Position numbers and translations under genes: made by a program. From contig NZ_LN879467.1 of the NCBI RefSeq assembly GCF_001403635.1, forward strand, positions 186,001 to 250,000: 64,000 nt of DNA, written 5' to 3'. Positions 45,983 through 54,981 of this stretch are shown here, piece after piece. The stretch's first letter is position 1; each line of letters starts with the position of its first letter. Source of the stretch: Clostridium massiliamazoniense (GTDB lineage Bacteria > Bacillota > Clostridia > Clostridiales > Clostridiaceae). The notes below the pieces were generated by a model, which saw only the letters and a program-made list of their open reading frames with translations, was not told the DNA's origin and ran no database searches.

Positions 45983-46110
45983 TTTGCTAACTAATATCCA
46001 TAATACTCTAATTTTCTATAAATTGAAGGCAAACAAAGATAGTTTCATAGATAATACTCTCTAAAATTCAAATAGAGACTTACTATCTTGATTAAATCTC
46101 AATTTCTGTA
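45981..46110 (+). repeat. Dispersed 130-bp intergenic repeat, copy E
   Basis: Head CTAACTAATATCCATAATACTC, TTTTCTATAAATTGAAGG, middle CATAGATAATACTCTCTAAAATTCA, hairpin ATTCAAATAG / CTATCTTGAT, tail ATTAAATCTC. Most complete in the head. It sits between aqpZ and the CYTH gene, same orientation. Confidence 0.8.
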
Positions 46111-46196
46111 AGTTCTATTATTATGGTATACTTTTTATGTAATAAAACTTAAATTACTGCTAAATAATATAAATTTTGTTAAGGAGAATCCATACT

Positions 46197-46763
46197 ATGT
46201 TAGAAAATGAAATTAAGTTATGTCTAACACAAGAAAATTACCATGAAATCAAAAATATCTTTTTTAATAATAATGATTTTAAAAAAATTCTACAAATCAA
46301 CTATTACTACGATAATGATAATAATGAATTATATAAAAACAATATAACTCTGCGTATACGTCAAATAAATGATACCCTCACTCTAGAGGCTAAATATCCA
46401 CTTGAAAACAACGGCATAATAAAAAGAAAAGAAGAGCGCTCTGTAACTTTACATAACTTCACTAATAGCATAGATTTAAATAATTCCTATATAAAAGAAT
46501 ATATAGGGGATGTAAGTCAATATGGACGGGTAAAACTTTTAGGTTCATTAGTCACTGAAAGATATAGTACTCATCCTTATCCTTGGCTTAAGTTAGATTT
46601 AGATTATAGCATGTATCTTGGTAAAGTTGATTATGAATTAGAAATAGAAGTATTGTCTGGATATGAAAATGAAGCTAAGGAATTTTATAAGGATTTATTG
46701 AGTAAATATCCATTAAGTACTTCTGGTAAAATTAAACGTTTTAGAAAAGCCTTATCCCCATAA
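46197..46763 (+). CDS. CYTH-domain protein
   Basis: 188 residues. Signature ExExK at the start (LENEIKLCL), then strand pairs with Arg/Lys pointing inward (TLRIRQIN, LTLEAKYP, KRKEERSV, YELEIEVLSG). CYTH proteins are tunnel-fold enzymes acting on triphosphates (adenylate cyclase class IV, thiamine-triphosphatase, inorganic triphosphatase). Cytoplasmic. ATG 46197 follows AAGGAG; the earlier in-frame codons are before the ribosome site. Confidence 0.88.
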   Translation: MLENEIKLCLTQENYHEIKNIFFNNNDFKKILQINYYYDNDNNELYKNNITLRIRQINDTLTLEAKYPLENNGIIKRKEERSVTLHNFTNSIDLNNSYIKEYIGDVSQYGRVKLLGSLVTERYSTHPYPWLKLDLDYSMYLGKVDYELEIEVLSGYENEAKEFYKDLLSKYPLSTSGKIKRFRKALSP

Positions 46764-46800
46764 TAAGGAATCTTAGGTTCCTTATTATAAGGTTTTCTCT
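46760..46800 (+). terminator. Terminator of the CYTH gene
   Basis: AATAAGGAAT pairs with TTCCTTATTA, six-base loop, then TTTTCTCTTTT. Confidence 0.75.
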
Positions 46801-46965
46801 TTTAGGATATTGCTTTAATTATTATATATTTCATACTTTTAAACAAAAAACCTTTGACATCTTATTTACTTTTTATTAATATTATTAATGGCTTAAAAGA
46901 GAAATTGTTATAAGATGTATTCTATCATCTGTAATAAATATTTTTCACAAAGGATGGACATTAAA

Positions 46966-47766
46966 ATGAAGTTTTATAAAAATTTCACTGCTTTTCAAAA
47001 AGCATTTTTCTTATTTTTTACAATAGCAAGTATAATAGTATTCCTATTACCTGCTTTTATTCCAGGTGGGCATATTGAAGAAGTATTTTCAGTGCTTGGA
47101 ATTATTGGAATCATCTCTACTTTATCAGGAATACTAGTATCTATTTATACTGCAAAAGCAAGTATTTCTGGCTACATATGGTGGTGGATTAATACTGGTA
47201 CCTTTGCAATTATAGCTTTAGCTGGTAATCTATATGGACAATTTATAAAGAACTTTTTAATTCTATTACCATTACAAATTTATGGATTCATAGCTTGGAG
47301 AAGAAATATGAATGGAAATAACTCTGAAGAGATTGCCATAAGAAAATTCACAACCAAAAATTGGATATGTGCTATTATAGGAGTTATTATTTGTTGGGGA
47401 CTATATGCTATATTCTTAACTGAATTGCCAAATATACTTAATTCACTATTTAGCATAAAAATATCTAAAGATCCACAAGTTATATTAGATTCCTTTACTT
47501 CTATATTAACAATAACTGCAGTTTTCTTAACAGGAAAAAGATTTATTGAACAATGGTATTTTTGGCTTGTGTCAAATACTTTAGGAGTAATAATGTTTAT
47601 TATACAAACTGCACATGCTGGTATATCAAATCCATCTATGTTTGTTGGTGATTTATCTAATACCATATCAATTCTTCAATATGGAGCTGGTGCTGTATAT
47701 GGCTTTATATTATGGAGAATAATGTACAAAGAAAGAATGATTAATAACTCAGTACTAAAAAAATAA
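46966..47766 (+). CDS. pnuC: PnuC-type nicotinamide riboside transporter
   Basis: 266 residues, about seven to eight helices. PnuC family marks: WWWINTGTF, the QIYGFIAWRRN stretch, and FIEQWYFWLVSNTLGV near the C-terminus. Imports nicotinamide riboside for NAD synthesis. Start chosen at ATG 46966 behind AAAGGATG; an in-frame ATG four codons earlier is so close to that site that it is less likely. A TTGACA-like -35 with a TAATATTATT -10 lies at about 46853-46885. I looked for an NAD-linked riboswitch in the 200-bp leader and saw none. Confidence 0.88.
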   Translation: MKFYKNFTAFQKAFFLFFTIASIIVFLLPAFIPGGHIEEVFSVLGIIGIISTLSGILVSIYTAKASISGYIWWWINTGTFAIIALAGNLYGQFIKNFLILLPLQIYGFIAWRRNMNGNNSEEIAIRKFTTKNWICAIIGVIICWGLYAIFLTELPNILNSLFSIKISKDPQVILDSFTSILTITAVFLTGKRFIEQWYFWLVSNTLGVIMFIIQTAHAGISNPSMFVGDLSNTISILQYGAGAVYGFILWRIMYKERMINNSVLKK

Positions 47767-47789
47767 AAAAGAGATATGCATTTATAAGA

Positions 47790-47843
47790 ATAAATTAAAA
47801 GAGAGGTTCATTTGATAGAACTTCTCTTTTAATTTATTTTATT
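47790..47843 (+). terminator. pnuC terminator
   Basis: AATAAATTAAAAGAGAGGTTC pairs with GAACTTCTCTTTTAATTTATT, one of the longest stems in the window. Confidence 0.88.
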
Positions 47844-47868
47844 AATATTATTCACAATGCTAAAGTTT

Positions 47869-48000
47869 TATCTGATAGCTAGAGGCTATAATACTCCTAT
47901 CTTCTATAAGTAGGAAATAAGCAGCCTCACTGTTCTAGATAAGGATCATTAAGCATTCAGATAGAATCAAAACTCCACCTGAATTAAGTCTACATTCATG
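47869..48000 (+). repeat. Dispersed 130-bp intergenic repeat, copy F
   Basis: Head GATAGCTAGAGGCTATAATACTCC, CTATCTTCTATAAG, middle TTCTAGATAAGGATC, hairpin ATTCAGATAGAAT-CAAA-ACTCCACCTGAAT, tail ATTAAGTCTACA. It lies between convergent genes, so its orientation does not follow one neighbour. Confidence 0.8.
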
Positions 48001-48012
48001 TACTATTAAACC

Positions 48013-48891
48013 TTATTTGTTATTTAAGTATGATTTAAACATTGAAAAAGATGTATAAAAAACAACTCCAATGACTAGCCATATTAATATGTATAATGGT
48101 AAACTTTTAACCACTAATCCAGCTATAAGTACTCCTATGGAACCAAAAAAAGCAATTATTAAAGATGCTTTTTTGTCATAGGCCTCTTCTTTTATAAATT
48201 TAATTGATGCTACTGGCATTAAAAATGCACAAGACCCCATCATTATAGGAAATGCTACCCTTGGACTCATTCCTAAAGCAAATATAAGTGCCATACATGG
48301 TGCATATAAACCTATTCCAACCATCATTAATGCTCCTAATATAAAGTTAACAATAATAGCTATAATTAATTTATATCCTACTAATCCTACTGAATCTCCG
48401 CCAACTGGGAATAATCCTATTTGTGATAAAAGCATGATTATTGCAACTATAAACAAGGCAATACCCATAATTATTTGGATTCTTCTTTCATTAAATTTAG
48501 AAACAAATGTAGCTCCTATAGTAGCTCCTAATATTGCTGCTATAATCATAGAAACTAATGTAATTGGCGATACTTTAACAGACTTTACAAAAATAAAAGC
48601 CTCAAAAATTGTAGGTATTGTACAAGCAACATTTAAGGTTCCTGGCAAAACCCTATCATTAGTAAGCTTAAAAGTTTTTATAAATGCCGTTAATGTAGCA
48701 AAAGAACCAATTCCTAAGGCATCAAAGAAATTAGAAATAAATCCTGATACAGCTGTTACACTATTTTTCTTTTCCCTTAATTTGATACTTTTTATCTCTC
48801 TAGATGAATCCTTTAAGAGCACAAATAAAAAATAAAATCCAGCTAATGCAAGTAAAATTAATATTATTTTAGTTAAAAAGTCCCGTTCCAT
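48013..48891 (-). CDS. TauE/SafE family anion exporter
   Basis: 292 residues, eight helices in two repeated halves, each starting with a glycine-rich reentrant motif: SNFFDALGIGSFATLTAF and GALMMVGIGLYAPCMALIFALG. The family exports sulfite, sulfoacetate or similar anions. AGGAGGAATA precedes the ATG. Single gene; no sulfur gene nearby to fix the substrate. Confidence 0.87.
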   Translation of the reverse strand: MERDFLTKIILILLALAGFYFLFVLLKDSSREIKSIKLREKKNSVTAVSGFISNFFDALGIGSFATLTAFIKTFKLTNDRVLPGTLNVACTIPTIFEAFIFVKSVKVSPITLVSMIIAAILGATIGATFVSKFNERRIQIIMGIALFIVAIIMLLSQIGLFPVGGDSVGLVGYKLIIAIIVNFILGALMMVGIGLYAPCMALIFALGMSPRVAFPIMMGSCAFLMPVASIKFIKEEAYDKKASLIIAFFGSIGVLIAGLVVKSLPLYILIWLVIGVVFYTSFSMFKSYLNNK

Positions 48892-48961
48892 TATTCCTCC
48901 TAAGTTTATCTTTTGTTTTCTTATTTTTTTATAAGATTATACCATTTATTATAACTAAAAA

Positions 48962-49000
48962 AAATAAGAATGTACCAAAATTTTTAGTACATTCTTATAT
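48962..49000 (-). terminator. htpG terminator
   Basis: On the minus strand ATAAGAATGTAC pairs with GTACATTCTTAT and is followed by a T run. Confidence 0.85.
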
Positions 49001-49005
49001 GTTTT

Positions 49006-50880
49006 TTATTTCATTAATTTACAAATGTTATTTGTAAATTCAACAGGGTCCTCTATACTAAGCCCTTCTACTAATAGTGCTTGATTGTATAAAATATTAG
49101 CATATAAGTTAAATTTATCTTTATCATTTTCAAATACTGATTTTAATGAATTAAACACTTCATGATTAGTATTTATTTCAAGGATTTTCTCTGATTCAAT
49201 TTCTTGATTATTAGGCATTGTTTTTAATATTTTTTCCATTTCTATTGAAATGTCACCACCACTTGCTAAGCAAACTGGTGAATTCTTTAATCTATTTGAA
49301 GCTTTTACATCTTTAACTTTGCCAGATAAAGCTTCTTTTAAACTTGCAAATAAATCTTTATTTTCTTCAGTTACTTTTTCTTCCTCTTTTTTATCTGACT
49401 CTATTCCTAAATCTCCGCTAGATACTGATTTAAATTCTTTTTCTTTATAATTCATAAGTATTTTTATAGCGAATTCATCTATATCTTCTGTGAAGTATAA
49501 TATCTCATAACCTTTATCAAGAACCATTTCAGTTTGAGGCATTTTTTCAATTCTTTCTCTTGTTTCACCAGAAGCATAATAAATATACTTTTGATCCTCT
49601 GCCATTCTTGAAACATATTCATCTAAAGTTACCATTTTCTTTTCTTTTGATGAATAGAACATTACAAGATCCTTTAATTCATCTTTATGAGCACCGAAGT
49701 CATCATAAATTCCATATTTTAATTGTCTTCCAAATGAATCAAAGAATTTCTCATATTTTTCTCTATCATTTTTTAACATTGATTCAAGCTCATTTTTAAT
49801 TTTAGTTTTTATGTTCTTAGCTATACGATTCAACTGTCTATCATGTTGTAATAATTCTCTTGAAATATTTAATGATAAATCTTGTGAATCAACTATCCCT
49901 TTAACAAATCCAAAATAATCTGGTAAAAGAGCTTCACATTTTTCCATTATTAATACACCATTTGAATATAGTTCTAAACCTTTTTTATATTCTTTACTAT
50001 AATAATCATATGGTATATTCTCTGGAATATATAATATAGAATTATAACTTATCATACCATCAACACTTATATGCATATGTTTTAGCGGTTTGTCAAAGCC
50101 AAATCTTTTTTCAAAGTAGAAATTATTATAATCCTCTTCTGTTAACTCTTGCTTATTTTTTCTCCATATTGGAACCATACTATTTAATGTATCTTCCTCT
50201 ATATATTCCTCACGTTCTGAATCACTATTTTCTTTTAATTTATATTTAGTAACATCCATTTTTATTGGGTATCTAATAAAATCTGAATATTTCTTTATTA
50301 ATGCTTTTAATTTATGTTCTTCTAAATAATCATCGAAGTTTTCATCTTCATTATTTTCTTGTAACTCTAATATTATCTCTGTTCCGAAATCATCTTTAGA
50401 TGCTTCACTTACAGTATAGCCGTCAACCCCTTCAGACTCCCATTTATAAGCCTTATCACTTCCAAAAGCCTTAGTTATAACAGTTACTTTCTTTGCAACT
50501 AGAAAAGCTGAATAGAATCCAACTCCAAATTGCCCTATTATATCATAACCTTCCTTTGCTTCATTTTCAGTTTTAAATTGAAGAGAACCACTTTTTGCAA
50601 TAACACCAAGGTTTTCATTAAGTTCTTCTTCAGTCATACCAATACCTTTATCTACTATAGTTAAAGTTCTATTCTCTTTATTTGGTATTAACTTTATAAA
50701 ATAATCACCTTTATTAAATGTTAATGAACTATCTGATAAAGTTTTATAATAAACCTTATCTATAGCATCACTAGCATTAGAAATCAATTCTCTTAAAAAA
50801 ATCTCCTTATTTGTGTAAATTGAATTAATAACAATATCTAATAGTCTTTTAGACTCAGCTTTAAATTGCTTTTTTTCCAA
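49006..50880 (-). CDS. htpG: Molecular chaperone HtpG (Hsp90)
   Basis: 624 residues, full length. N-terminal GHKL ATPase: [36 protein letters not shown] and FGTEIILEL; then the middle domain with [13 protein letters not shown] (the catalytic Arg loop) and the C-terminal dimerisation domain. ATP-dependent cytosolic chaperone. A CIRCE operator lies 35 bases upstream, so it is under HrcA heat-shock control rather than the CIRCE-free class common for htpG in Bacillus subtilis. Confidence 0.96.
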   Translation of the reverse strand: MEKKQFKAESKRLLDIVINSIYTNKEIFLRELISNASDAIDKVYYKTLSDSSLTFNKGDYFIKLIPNKENRTLTIVDKGIGMTEEELNENLGVIAKSGSLQFKTENEAKEGYDIIGQFGVGFYSAFLVAKKVTVITKAFGSDKAYKWESEGVDGYTVSEASKDDFGTEIILELQENNEDENFDDYLEEHKLKALIKKYSDFIRYPIKMDVTKYKLKENSDSEREEYIEEDTLNSMVPIWRKNKQELTEEDYNNFYFEKRFGFDKPLKHMHISVDGMISYNSILYIPENIPYDYYSKEYKKGLELYSNGVLIMEKCEALLPDYFGFVKGIVDSQDLSLNISRELLQHDRQLNRIAKNIKTKIKNELESMLKNDREKYEKFFDSFGRQLKYGIYDDFGAHKDELKDLVMFYSSKEKKMVTLDEYVSRMAEDQKYIYYASGETRERIEKMPQTEMVLDKGYEILYFTEDIDEFAIKILMNYKEKEFKSVSSGDLGIESDKKEEEKVTEENKDLFASLKEALSGKVKDVKASNRLKNSPVCLASGGDISIEMEKILKTMPNNQEIESEKILEINTNHEVFNSLKSVFENDKDKFNLYANILYNQALLVEGLSIEDPVEFTNNICKLMK

Positions 50881-50914
50881 TTTAATCCTCTCCTCTCAAA
50901 GCAAAACCTTCTTA

Positions 50915-50941
50915 TTAGCACTTATCCTTGCCGAGTGCTAA
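50915..50941. promoter_or_regulatory. CIRCE operator (HrcA binding site)
   Basis: TTAGCACTT-N9-GAGTGCTAA, 8 of 9 bases of each arm matching the inverted repeat; only one position departs from the classical CIRCE (TTAGCACTC-N9-GAGTGCTAA). It stands between the htpG start and its likely promoter. Confidence 0.92.
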
Positions 50942-51040
50942 TTCCTAATTCTGTTATATCACTCTTTCAAATCCATGTCAATATTTTCTACAATTAGTTT
51001 ACATTTAAACTTAAATTAATAATTAAAAATATAATAAAAG

Positions 51041-51075
51041 ATGTATCAAAAATCACTTTTTTATTTGATACATCC
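51041..51075 (-). terminator. Terminator behind the lipoprotein pseudogene
   Basis: GATGTATCAAA pairs with TTTGATACATC around a T-rich loop, just after the original stop at 51089. Confidence 0.7.
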
Positions 51076-51088
51076 ATATTTTAAATGT

Positions 51089-51682
51089 TTATTTTAATGA
51101 AGTCATTTCACCCCAAATAACTTTTATTAACTCAGAATTTTGTTCTATTTTCCATTGACCTTCTTTTTTTAATTAAGCTTATTTTGCCCTCTCTCTCATC
51201 TATCTCCATTTTTTCCATAGCTTCAACTAACATCTTATTTATCATTTCCTCAGTTTTCTCTATTGTTATTTCTTCTCCACTAAATACACCCTTAAGCCCC
51301 TCTTCTAAAGCTTTAGATATATAACTTTCTAAAACTTTCATCATATTAGGTCCTTTTACTTTTACATCTACAGTTGCCTTATCCCCCTCAATTTTTCCTC
51401 TCCTGTTGTCCAAGTAATTTTCTTAAAATTATCTACAATTATTTTTTGTGCTTTCTTAATATTTTCATCTGAACCTTCCACAAGCCCTTGATTGAAATCT
51501 ACAGGAGCCTCTGATAAAAGTTCTGTTACCTTTTTATCATCACCTTTTGAAATCCCCTTAAAATAATCATTAACAGCAGTCTTAGGAGAAGATGTTTCAC
51601 CAGCACAACCATATAATATTACTCCTGCTGTAAGTACTGCTACTGAAACAGCAATTACCTTCTTAACACACTTATTAATTAT
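51089..51682 (-). pseudogene. Lipoprotein gene with two homopolymer frameshifts and no normal start
   Basis: Frame 1 encodes a lysine-rich start, a hydrophobic core and a lipobox ending LYGC, then SSPKTAVNDYFKGISKGDDKKVTELL, as in small clostridial lipoproteins with a DUF4878/DUF5105-like domain. At about 51393 a missing A in GAGGAAAAATTG shifts the frame (middle part DKATVDVKVKGPNMM). At about 51172 an extra A in a seven-A run returns to frame 1, giving KEGQWKIEQNSELI to a stop at 51089. AAAGGGG is present, but the codon six bases later is ATA. Three separate lesions, two in A runs, suggest decay or read errors. Confidence 0.7.
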
Positions 51683-51747
51683 TTTTTTCCCCTTTAAAAA
51701 TTAAATCAATATAATGTTAACATGTAAATATGGAAGAATTCCTCTCA

Positions 51748-51773
51748 TAAGGTTAAATTTTAATTAACCTTAT
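51748..51773 (-). terminator. Hairpin after the phosphatase gene
   Basis: ATAAGGTTAA pairs with TTAACCTTAT. There is no T run, so it may end transcription weakly or protect the mRNA. Confidence 0.45.
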
Positions 51774-51834
51774 AGCTTTAGTTTTATTTAAGTTTTTAAG
51801 TAATTTTACTAAGATAACTAATTCTCACTTTATT

Positions 51835-52506
51835 TTATATATAATACTCCATCTCATTATCTAAATCTAAGCATCCTAAATAGCCACCATATTCTCTAAA
51901 AGAACAACCACAATCTATATAAATATAAGATTTTCGCCTCAGTATTTTCCCATCTTCCTCTATACTTATAGTAGGTGTATGTCCACATATTATTTTATAT
52001 TTACAATGGTATTTCTCATTACCTATATGATTTCTATACCATAATAAGTTTTCACTTGGATTATAATCTAATATTTCCTTTAGTGTTGATTTTTCATCTG
52101 GTATAGTCAAGCCTCCATGAACTAATATAAAGTTATTAACAGCCTTATAAACCGGTAATTCTTTTAAATATTCATATAAATTCTTCTGATATTCGATTCC
52201 TTTAAAAATCAATTTAGCTCTTATATCATCTATTCCATATTTAAGTTCTATACCATTTAAATCCTTAATAGACTTAAAGCCTTCTTCTTTAAAATAATTC
52301 TCTACTAATTGTTCATGATTTCCCTTTATGAGATGTATATTTTCATTAGCAACTATATGCTCATAAATTTCTAAAGCCTTACTACCTCTGTCAAATATAT
52401 CTCCTAATATATACAATTCATCTTCCTTTGAAAACTCAATTAAATTGAGCATTTCAATATAGTCATCATAACACCCATGCAAATCAGACATTACATATCT
52501 AGACAA
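51835..52506 (-). CDS. PP1-like metallophosphoesterase
   Basis: 223 residues. Calcineurin-fold motifs: SDLHGCYDDY, LGDIFDRGSK, IKGNHE, LVHGGLTIPD and CGHTPT. This small group includes diadenosine tetraphosphatase-like and Ser/Thr phosphatases. A TTG at 52506 follows AGGTGGGTG; an ATG five codons later is the alternative. It may share a transcript with the thioredoxin gene 29 bp upstream. Confidence 0.87.
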   Translation of the reverse strand: MSRYVMSDLHGCYDDYIEMLNLIEFSKEDELYILGDIFDRGSKALEIYEHIVANENIHLIKGNHEQLVENYFKEEGFKSIKDLNGIELKYGIDDIRAKLIFKGIEYQKNLYEYLKELPVYKAVNNFILVHGGLTIPDEKSTLKEILDYNPSENLLWYRNHIGNEKYHCKYKIICGHTPTISIEEDGKILRRKSYIYIDCGCSFREYGGYLGCLDLDNEMEYYI

Positions 52507-52535
52507 AGCTAATCACCCACCTACACCATTTAAAT

Positions 52536-52862
52536 TTAAAGTTCCATCATATCATAATATCTATCTAAAACTTCCATAAATTCTAAAACACTAAAATTTC
52601 TCCCTACTCTAAAGCTTTCCTTTCCATCAACATATAAAATAAGTAATGGTAATGAAAAAACACTGTAATCAGCAGCTAATTTTACTTGTTCTTCTCCATT
52701 AATAACACCCATTTTAACCTTTGGATATTCTTTTATTATTTCACTAAGCTTTCCCTTAATAACATCACATGCCATACAGGTGTTTCCAGTAAAATAAATT
52801 AATGAAATGGATTCATTATTTATTAAATTTTCTATTTCTTTATTTGTTTTTATTTTATTCAT
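52536..52862 (-). CDS. Thioredoxin-like protein
   Basis: 108 residues, thioredoxin fold with CMACD active site near residue 32, cis-Pro SLPLLILYVDG and a helical end. The first active-site residue pair is unusual (not CGPC). Reduces cytosolic disulfides or acts in stress. Its ATG lies 22 bases from repeat copy G on the other side. Co-directional with the phosphatase gene. Confidence 0.85.
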   Translation of the reverse strand: MNKIKTNKEIENLINNESISLIYFTGNTCMACDVIKGKLSEIIKEYPKVKMGVINGEEQVKLAADYSVFSLPLLILYVDGKESFRVGRNFSVLEFMEVLDRYYDMMEL

Positions 52863-52898
52863 CCTTCTTTATTCCTTCTTTTACTTTTTATAATTTTT

Positions 52899-52990
52899 TC
52901 TCTGATCTTAGTCTATAAGCTAAATATAAGCAGATATAACCCACTAAATATAGAGTTAAAACTCTACCTAAATTAAGTCTACGTTTATAA
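52899..52990 (+). repeat. Dispersed 130-bp intergenic repeat, copy G (short form)
   Basis: Head TCTGATCTTAGTCTATAAGC, middle shortened by about 40 bases, then ACTAAATATAGAGT-TAAA-ACTCTACCTAAAT and TTAAGTCTAC. An internal deletion relative to the other copies. The rest of the 325-bp spacer to 53187 has no gene. Confidence 0.7.
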
Positions 52991-53187
52991 ACTTATGTTT
53001 TTATTCTCTATATTAATTCTTAGTCTATACTTAATAATATACCTCAATAAATATCTGCAATTCTTCCTATTCCAATAACTCTTCAACATAAATTTCTCAA
53101 TAATGCTAATAATATAATTATATAATATAGAATTAATTTACTTTAATTTTGTATTATATAAATAAATTTATTGAAAGGACGATTTAT

Positions 53188-53322
53188 ATGAGTAAAACAG
53201 GTACTGAACCAGGTGTAGGCACTTACATATGTACAAATTGTGGACAAAAAGTACATTTAGATGATGCTACAGATAATCTTCCTCCATGTCCTAAGTGTAG
53301 CGGAACTTCATTTAGACCTTAA
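53188..53322 (+). CDS. Small zinc-ribbon protein
   Basis: 44 residues, too short for most gene finders. Two CxxC knuckles (ICTNCG and PCPKCS) separated by 18 residues form a rubredoxin-like zinc ribbon. AAAGGACG precedes the ATG at 53188. A strong terminator follows. Such single ribbons are common in clostridia; the role is unknown. Confidence 0.78.
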   Translation: MSKTGTEPGVGTYICTNCGQKVHLDDATDNLPPCPKCSGTSFRP

Positions 53323-53327
53323 CATAC

Positions 53328-53380
53328 AAAAAGGTGTTATTTTAAAGAAGGAAAAATCTATCTTTAAATAACACCTTAAA
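53328..53380. terminator. Bidirectional terminator
   Basis: AAGGTGTTATTT pairs with AAATAACACCTT; between the zinc-ribbon and PHP genes, which converge. Confidence 0.85.
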
Positions 53381-53381
53381 A

Positions 53382-54161
53382 TTAAAATTCTAATTTATCA
53401 ATTACTTCTATATGGAGTTCTTTAGCAAAATTAAGTCCCTTTTCTAAGTCTTTTAAGTGTTTTGGATCATGAGCATCAACACCTAAAATTCTAGTAACAT
53501 TATATTCCTTTGATAGTTCCCAAAAATCCTTTATAGGATATTGATACCTTGTCCCATTATTATATTTAATAGTACCTCTATTAAATCCATTTATATTTAT
53601 TTCAATTGGTAAATTCATTTCTTCTGCTGTTTCTAATATTCTTCTAGCTTGTTTTATAGCTTCCTCATCCCAATCTCTATAGGACACTCCAAAAAGGTCT
53701 GGGTGAGCAATATACTTAAACAATCCAGATTTCATTGATTTTACAACATGGTCAACATAAGCTTCTAGCATTTCTTTATCTAAAGAAACACCACCTACAT
53801 AAAGCCATTGCCCTTTATATGGGAAAAAGTGAACTCCTAATAATAAATAATCAACTTCATATTTTTCTTTCAACTCATTATAAAGCCACTGAAAATCTTC
53901 AAAATACTCACATTCTATTGCTTTTCTTATAGATATTTTATGTCCATACTTTTCTTTTACTTTATCAATTTCCTTGAAATATTCAGGTAATTCTTCATAT
54001 TTCATTCTAAAAGCATTATCTATATCCTTCCCTGGGTGAGGTAAATGGTCTGAAAGCCCTATTTCATCATAATTTTCTTCTATTGCTGCTATTACATAAT
54101 CCTCTATAACTCCAATTGCATGATTACATCTTTGATTATGTGTATGATAATTAGTTTTCAT
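53382..54161 (-). CDS. PHP-domain phosphoesterase, histidinol-phosphatase-like
   Basis: 259 residues. PHP metal ligands: NYHTHNQRCNHA, EIGLSDHLPHPG, CEYFEDF, LGVHFFPY, and VDAHDPKHL. Related to HisK histidinol-phosphatase, but no histidine genes are nearby, so the substrate may be another phosphate ester. GGGGGAAG precedes the ATG. Confidence 0.85.
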   Translation of the reverse strand: MKTNYHTHNQRCNHAIGVIEDYVIAAIEENYDEIGLSDHLPHPGKDIDNAFRMKYEELPEYFKEIDKVKEKYGHKISIRKAIECEYFEDFQWLYNELKEKYEVDYLLLGVHFFPYKGQWLYVGGVSLDKEMLEAYVDHVVKSMKSGLFKYIAHPDLFGVSYRDWDEEAIKQARRILETAEEMNLPIEININGFNRGTIKYNNGTRYQYPIKDFWELSKEYNVTRILGVDAHDPKHLKDLEKGLNFAKELHIEVIDKLEF

Positions 54162-54201
54162 ATATTCTTCCCCCGTTTCTTTCTACATTAATCTTTAGAT
54201 T

Positions 54202-54335
54202 TATCTAATTATTAGCATCTACAACACTTCAATATTCTATAAACTGAAGATAAACAAACACAGTTCCTTAGATAAGACTACTGTCATTTAGTTAGAGTCA
54301 AAGCTCTATCTAAGTGCTCTCTTAAATTTCTATTA
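54202..54335 (+). repeat. Dispersed 130-bp intergenic repeat, copy H
   Basis: Head TATCTAATTATTAGCATC, TTCTATAAACTGAAGATAA, middle ACACAGTTCCTTAGATAAGAC, hairpin ATTTAGTTAGAGT-CAAA-GCTCTATCTAAGT with two G-T pairs. Its flanking genes run the other way. The remaining spacer to 54466 has no gene. Confidence 0.8.
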
Positions 54336-54466
54336 TTACTTTAAAAAACTAAGCAATATTCCCGCATCTATATAATAAAACTTTATATTATAATTAGCAC
54401 TTCCTTAAAAATTATATCACATTTATACATATATAATTAACAACTCTTTCACTACCAAATTATAGC

Positions 54467-54802
54467 TTACTTAATAATGTACTTTTTTAAAGCAATTCTA
54501 ACTGAATCTGCAAAACTTTCTGAAGCGCCCCAATCAAATTTAAATAAGCCTTCTCCACCACCACTTCCAAAAGAATAAACTCTAACTACTCCTTCAAAAT
54601 TATCTATAGTAACAGTTAAGGATACATGATTAGCTGCTCTCCAATAATGCTTTACAAAAATTAGATTCACAACTTTTTTTCCATCACTCTCTATTATTCT
54701 TTCATTTACAAGATCTCCTGTAAGACTTCTTCTAACAAGCTCCTTTTTTAAAAAGGAAACTGTTTCTTCTAAGCTTAAACTTACCTTAAATTCATTTTTC
54801 AC
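54467..54802 (-). CDS. Small protein, possibly DUF6054 family
   Basis: 111 residues, soluble alpha/beta with an acidic helix near the start (LEETVSFLKKELVRRS) and strands ending in YSFGSGGGEGLFKFDWG. The GTG at 54802 is six bases after AGGGGGAA; an earlier in-frame ATG is upstream of that site. The Gly-rich turn reminds me of DUF6054; function not known. Confidence 0.6.
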   Translation of the reverse strand: MKNEFKVSLSLEETVSFLKKELVRRSLTGDLVNERIIESDGKKVVNLIFVKHYWRAANHVSLTVTIDNFEGVVRVYSFGSGGGEGLFKFDWGASESFADSVRIALKKYIIK

Positions 54803-54930
54803 TATAATTCCCCCTAAAACCAATTCTTCTTGTTCCTTTTCTTTCTTTAATATATTCTATTTTAAAATTAAAAACCCTTTTACTATATATAATTATTAAC
54901 TTAATACCTCCTTTAATTTATCTAATAAAA

Positions 54931-54970
54931 ATAGGACAACATTATATTTAACAATGTTGTCCTATTTTTA
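54931..54970 (-). terminator. Terminator of the ATP synthase operon
   Basis: AGGACAACATT pairs with AATGTTGTCCT, then T-rich on the minus strand. Confidence 0.88.
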
Positions 54971-54981
54971 TTATTCTTTTA

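Noticed and set aside
46800-46965. Possible NAD-type riboswitch before pnuC
   Set aside because: I saw only a likely promoter and no paired structure with conserved unpaired bases.
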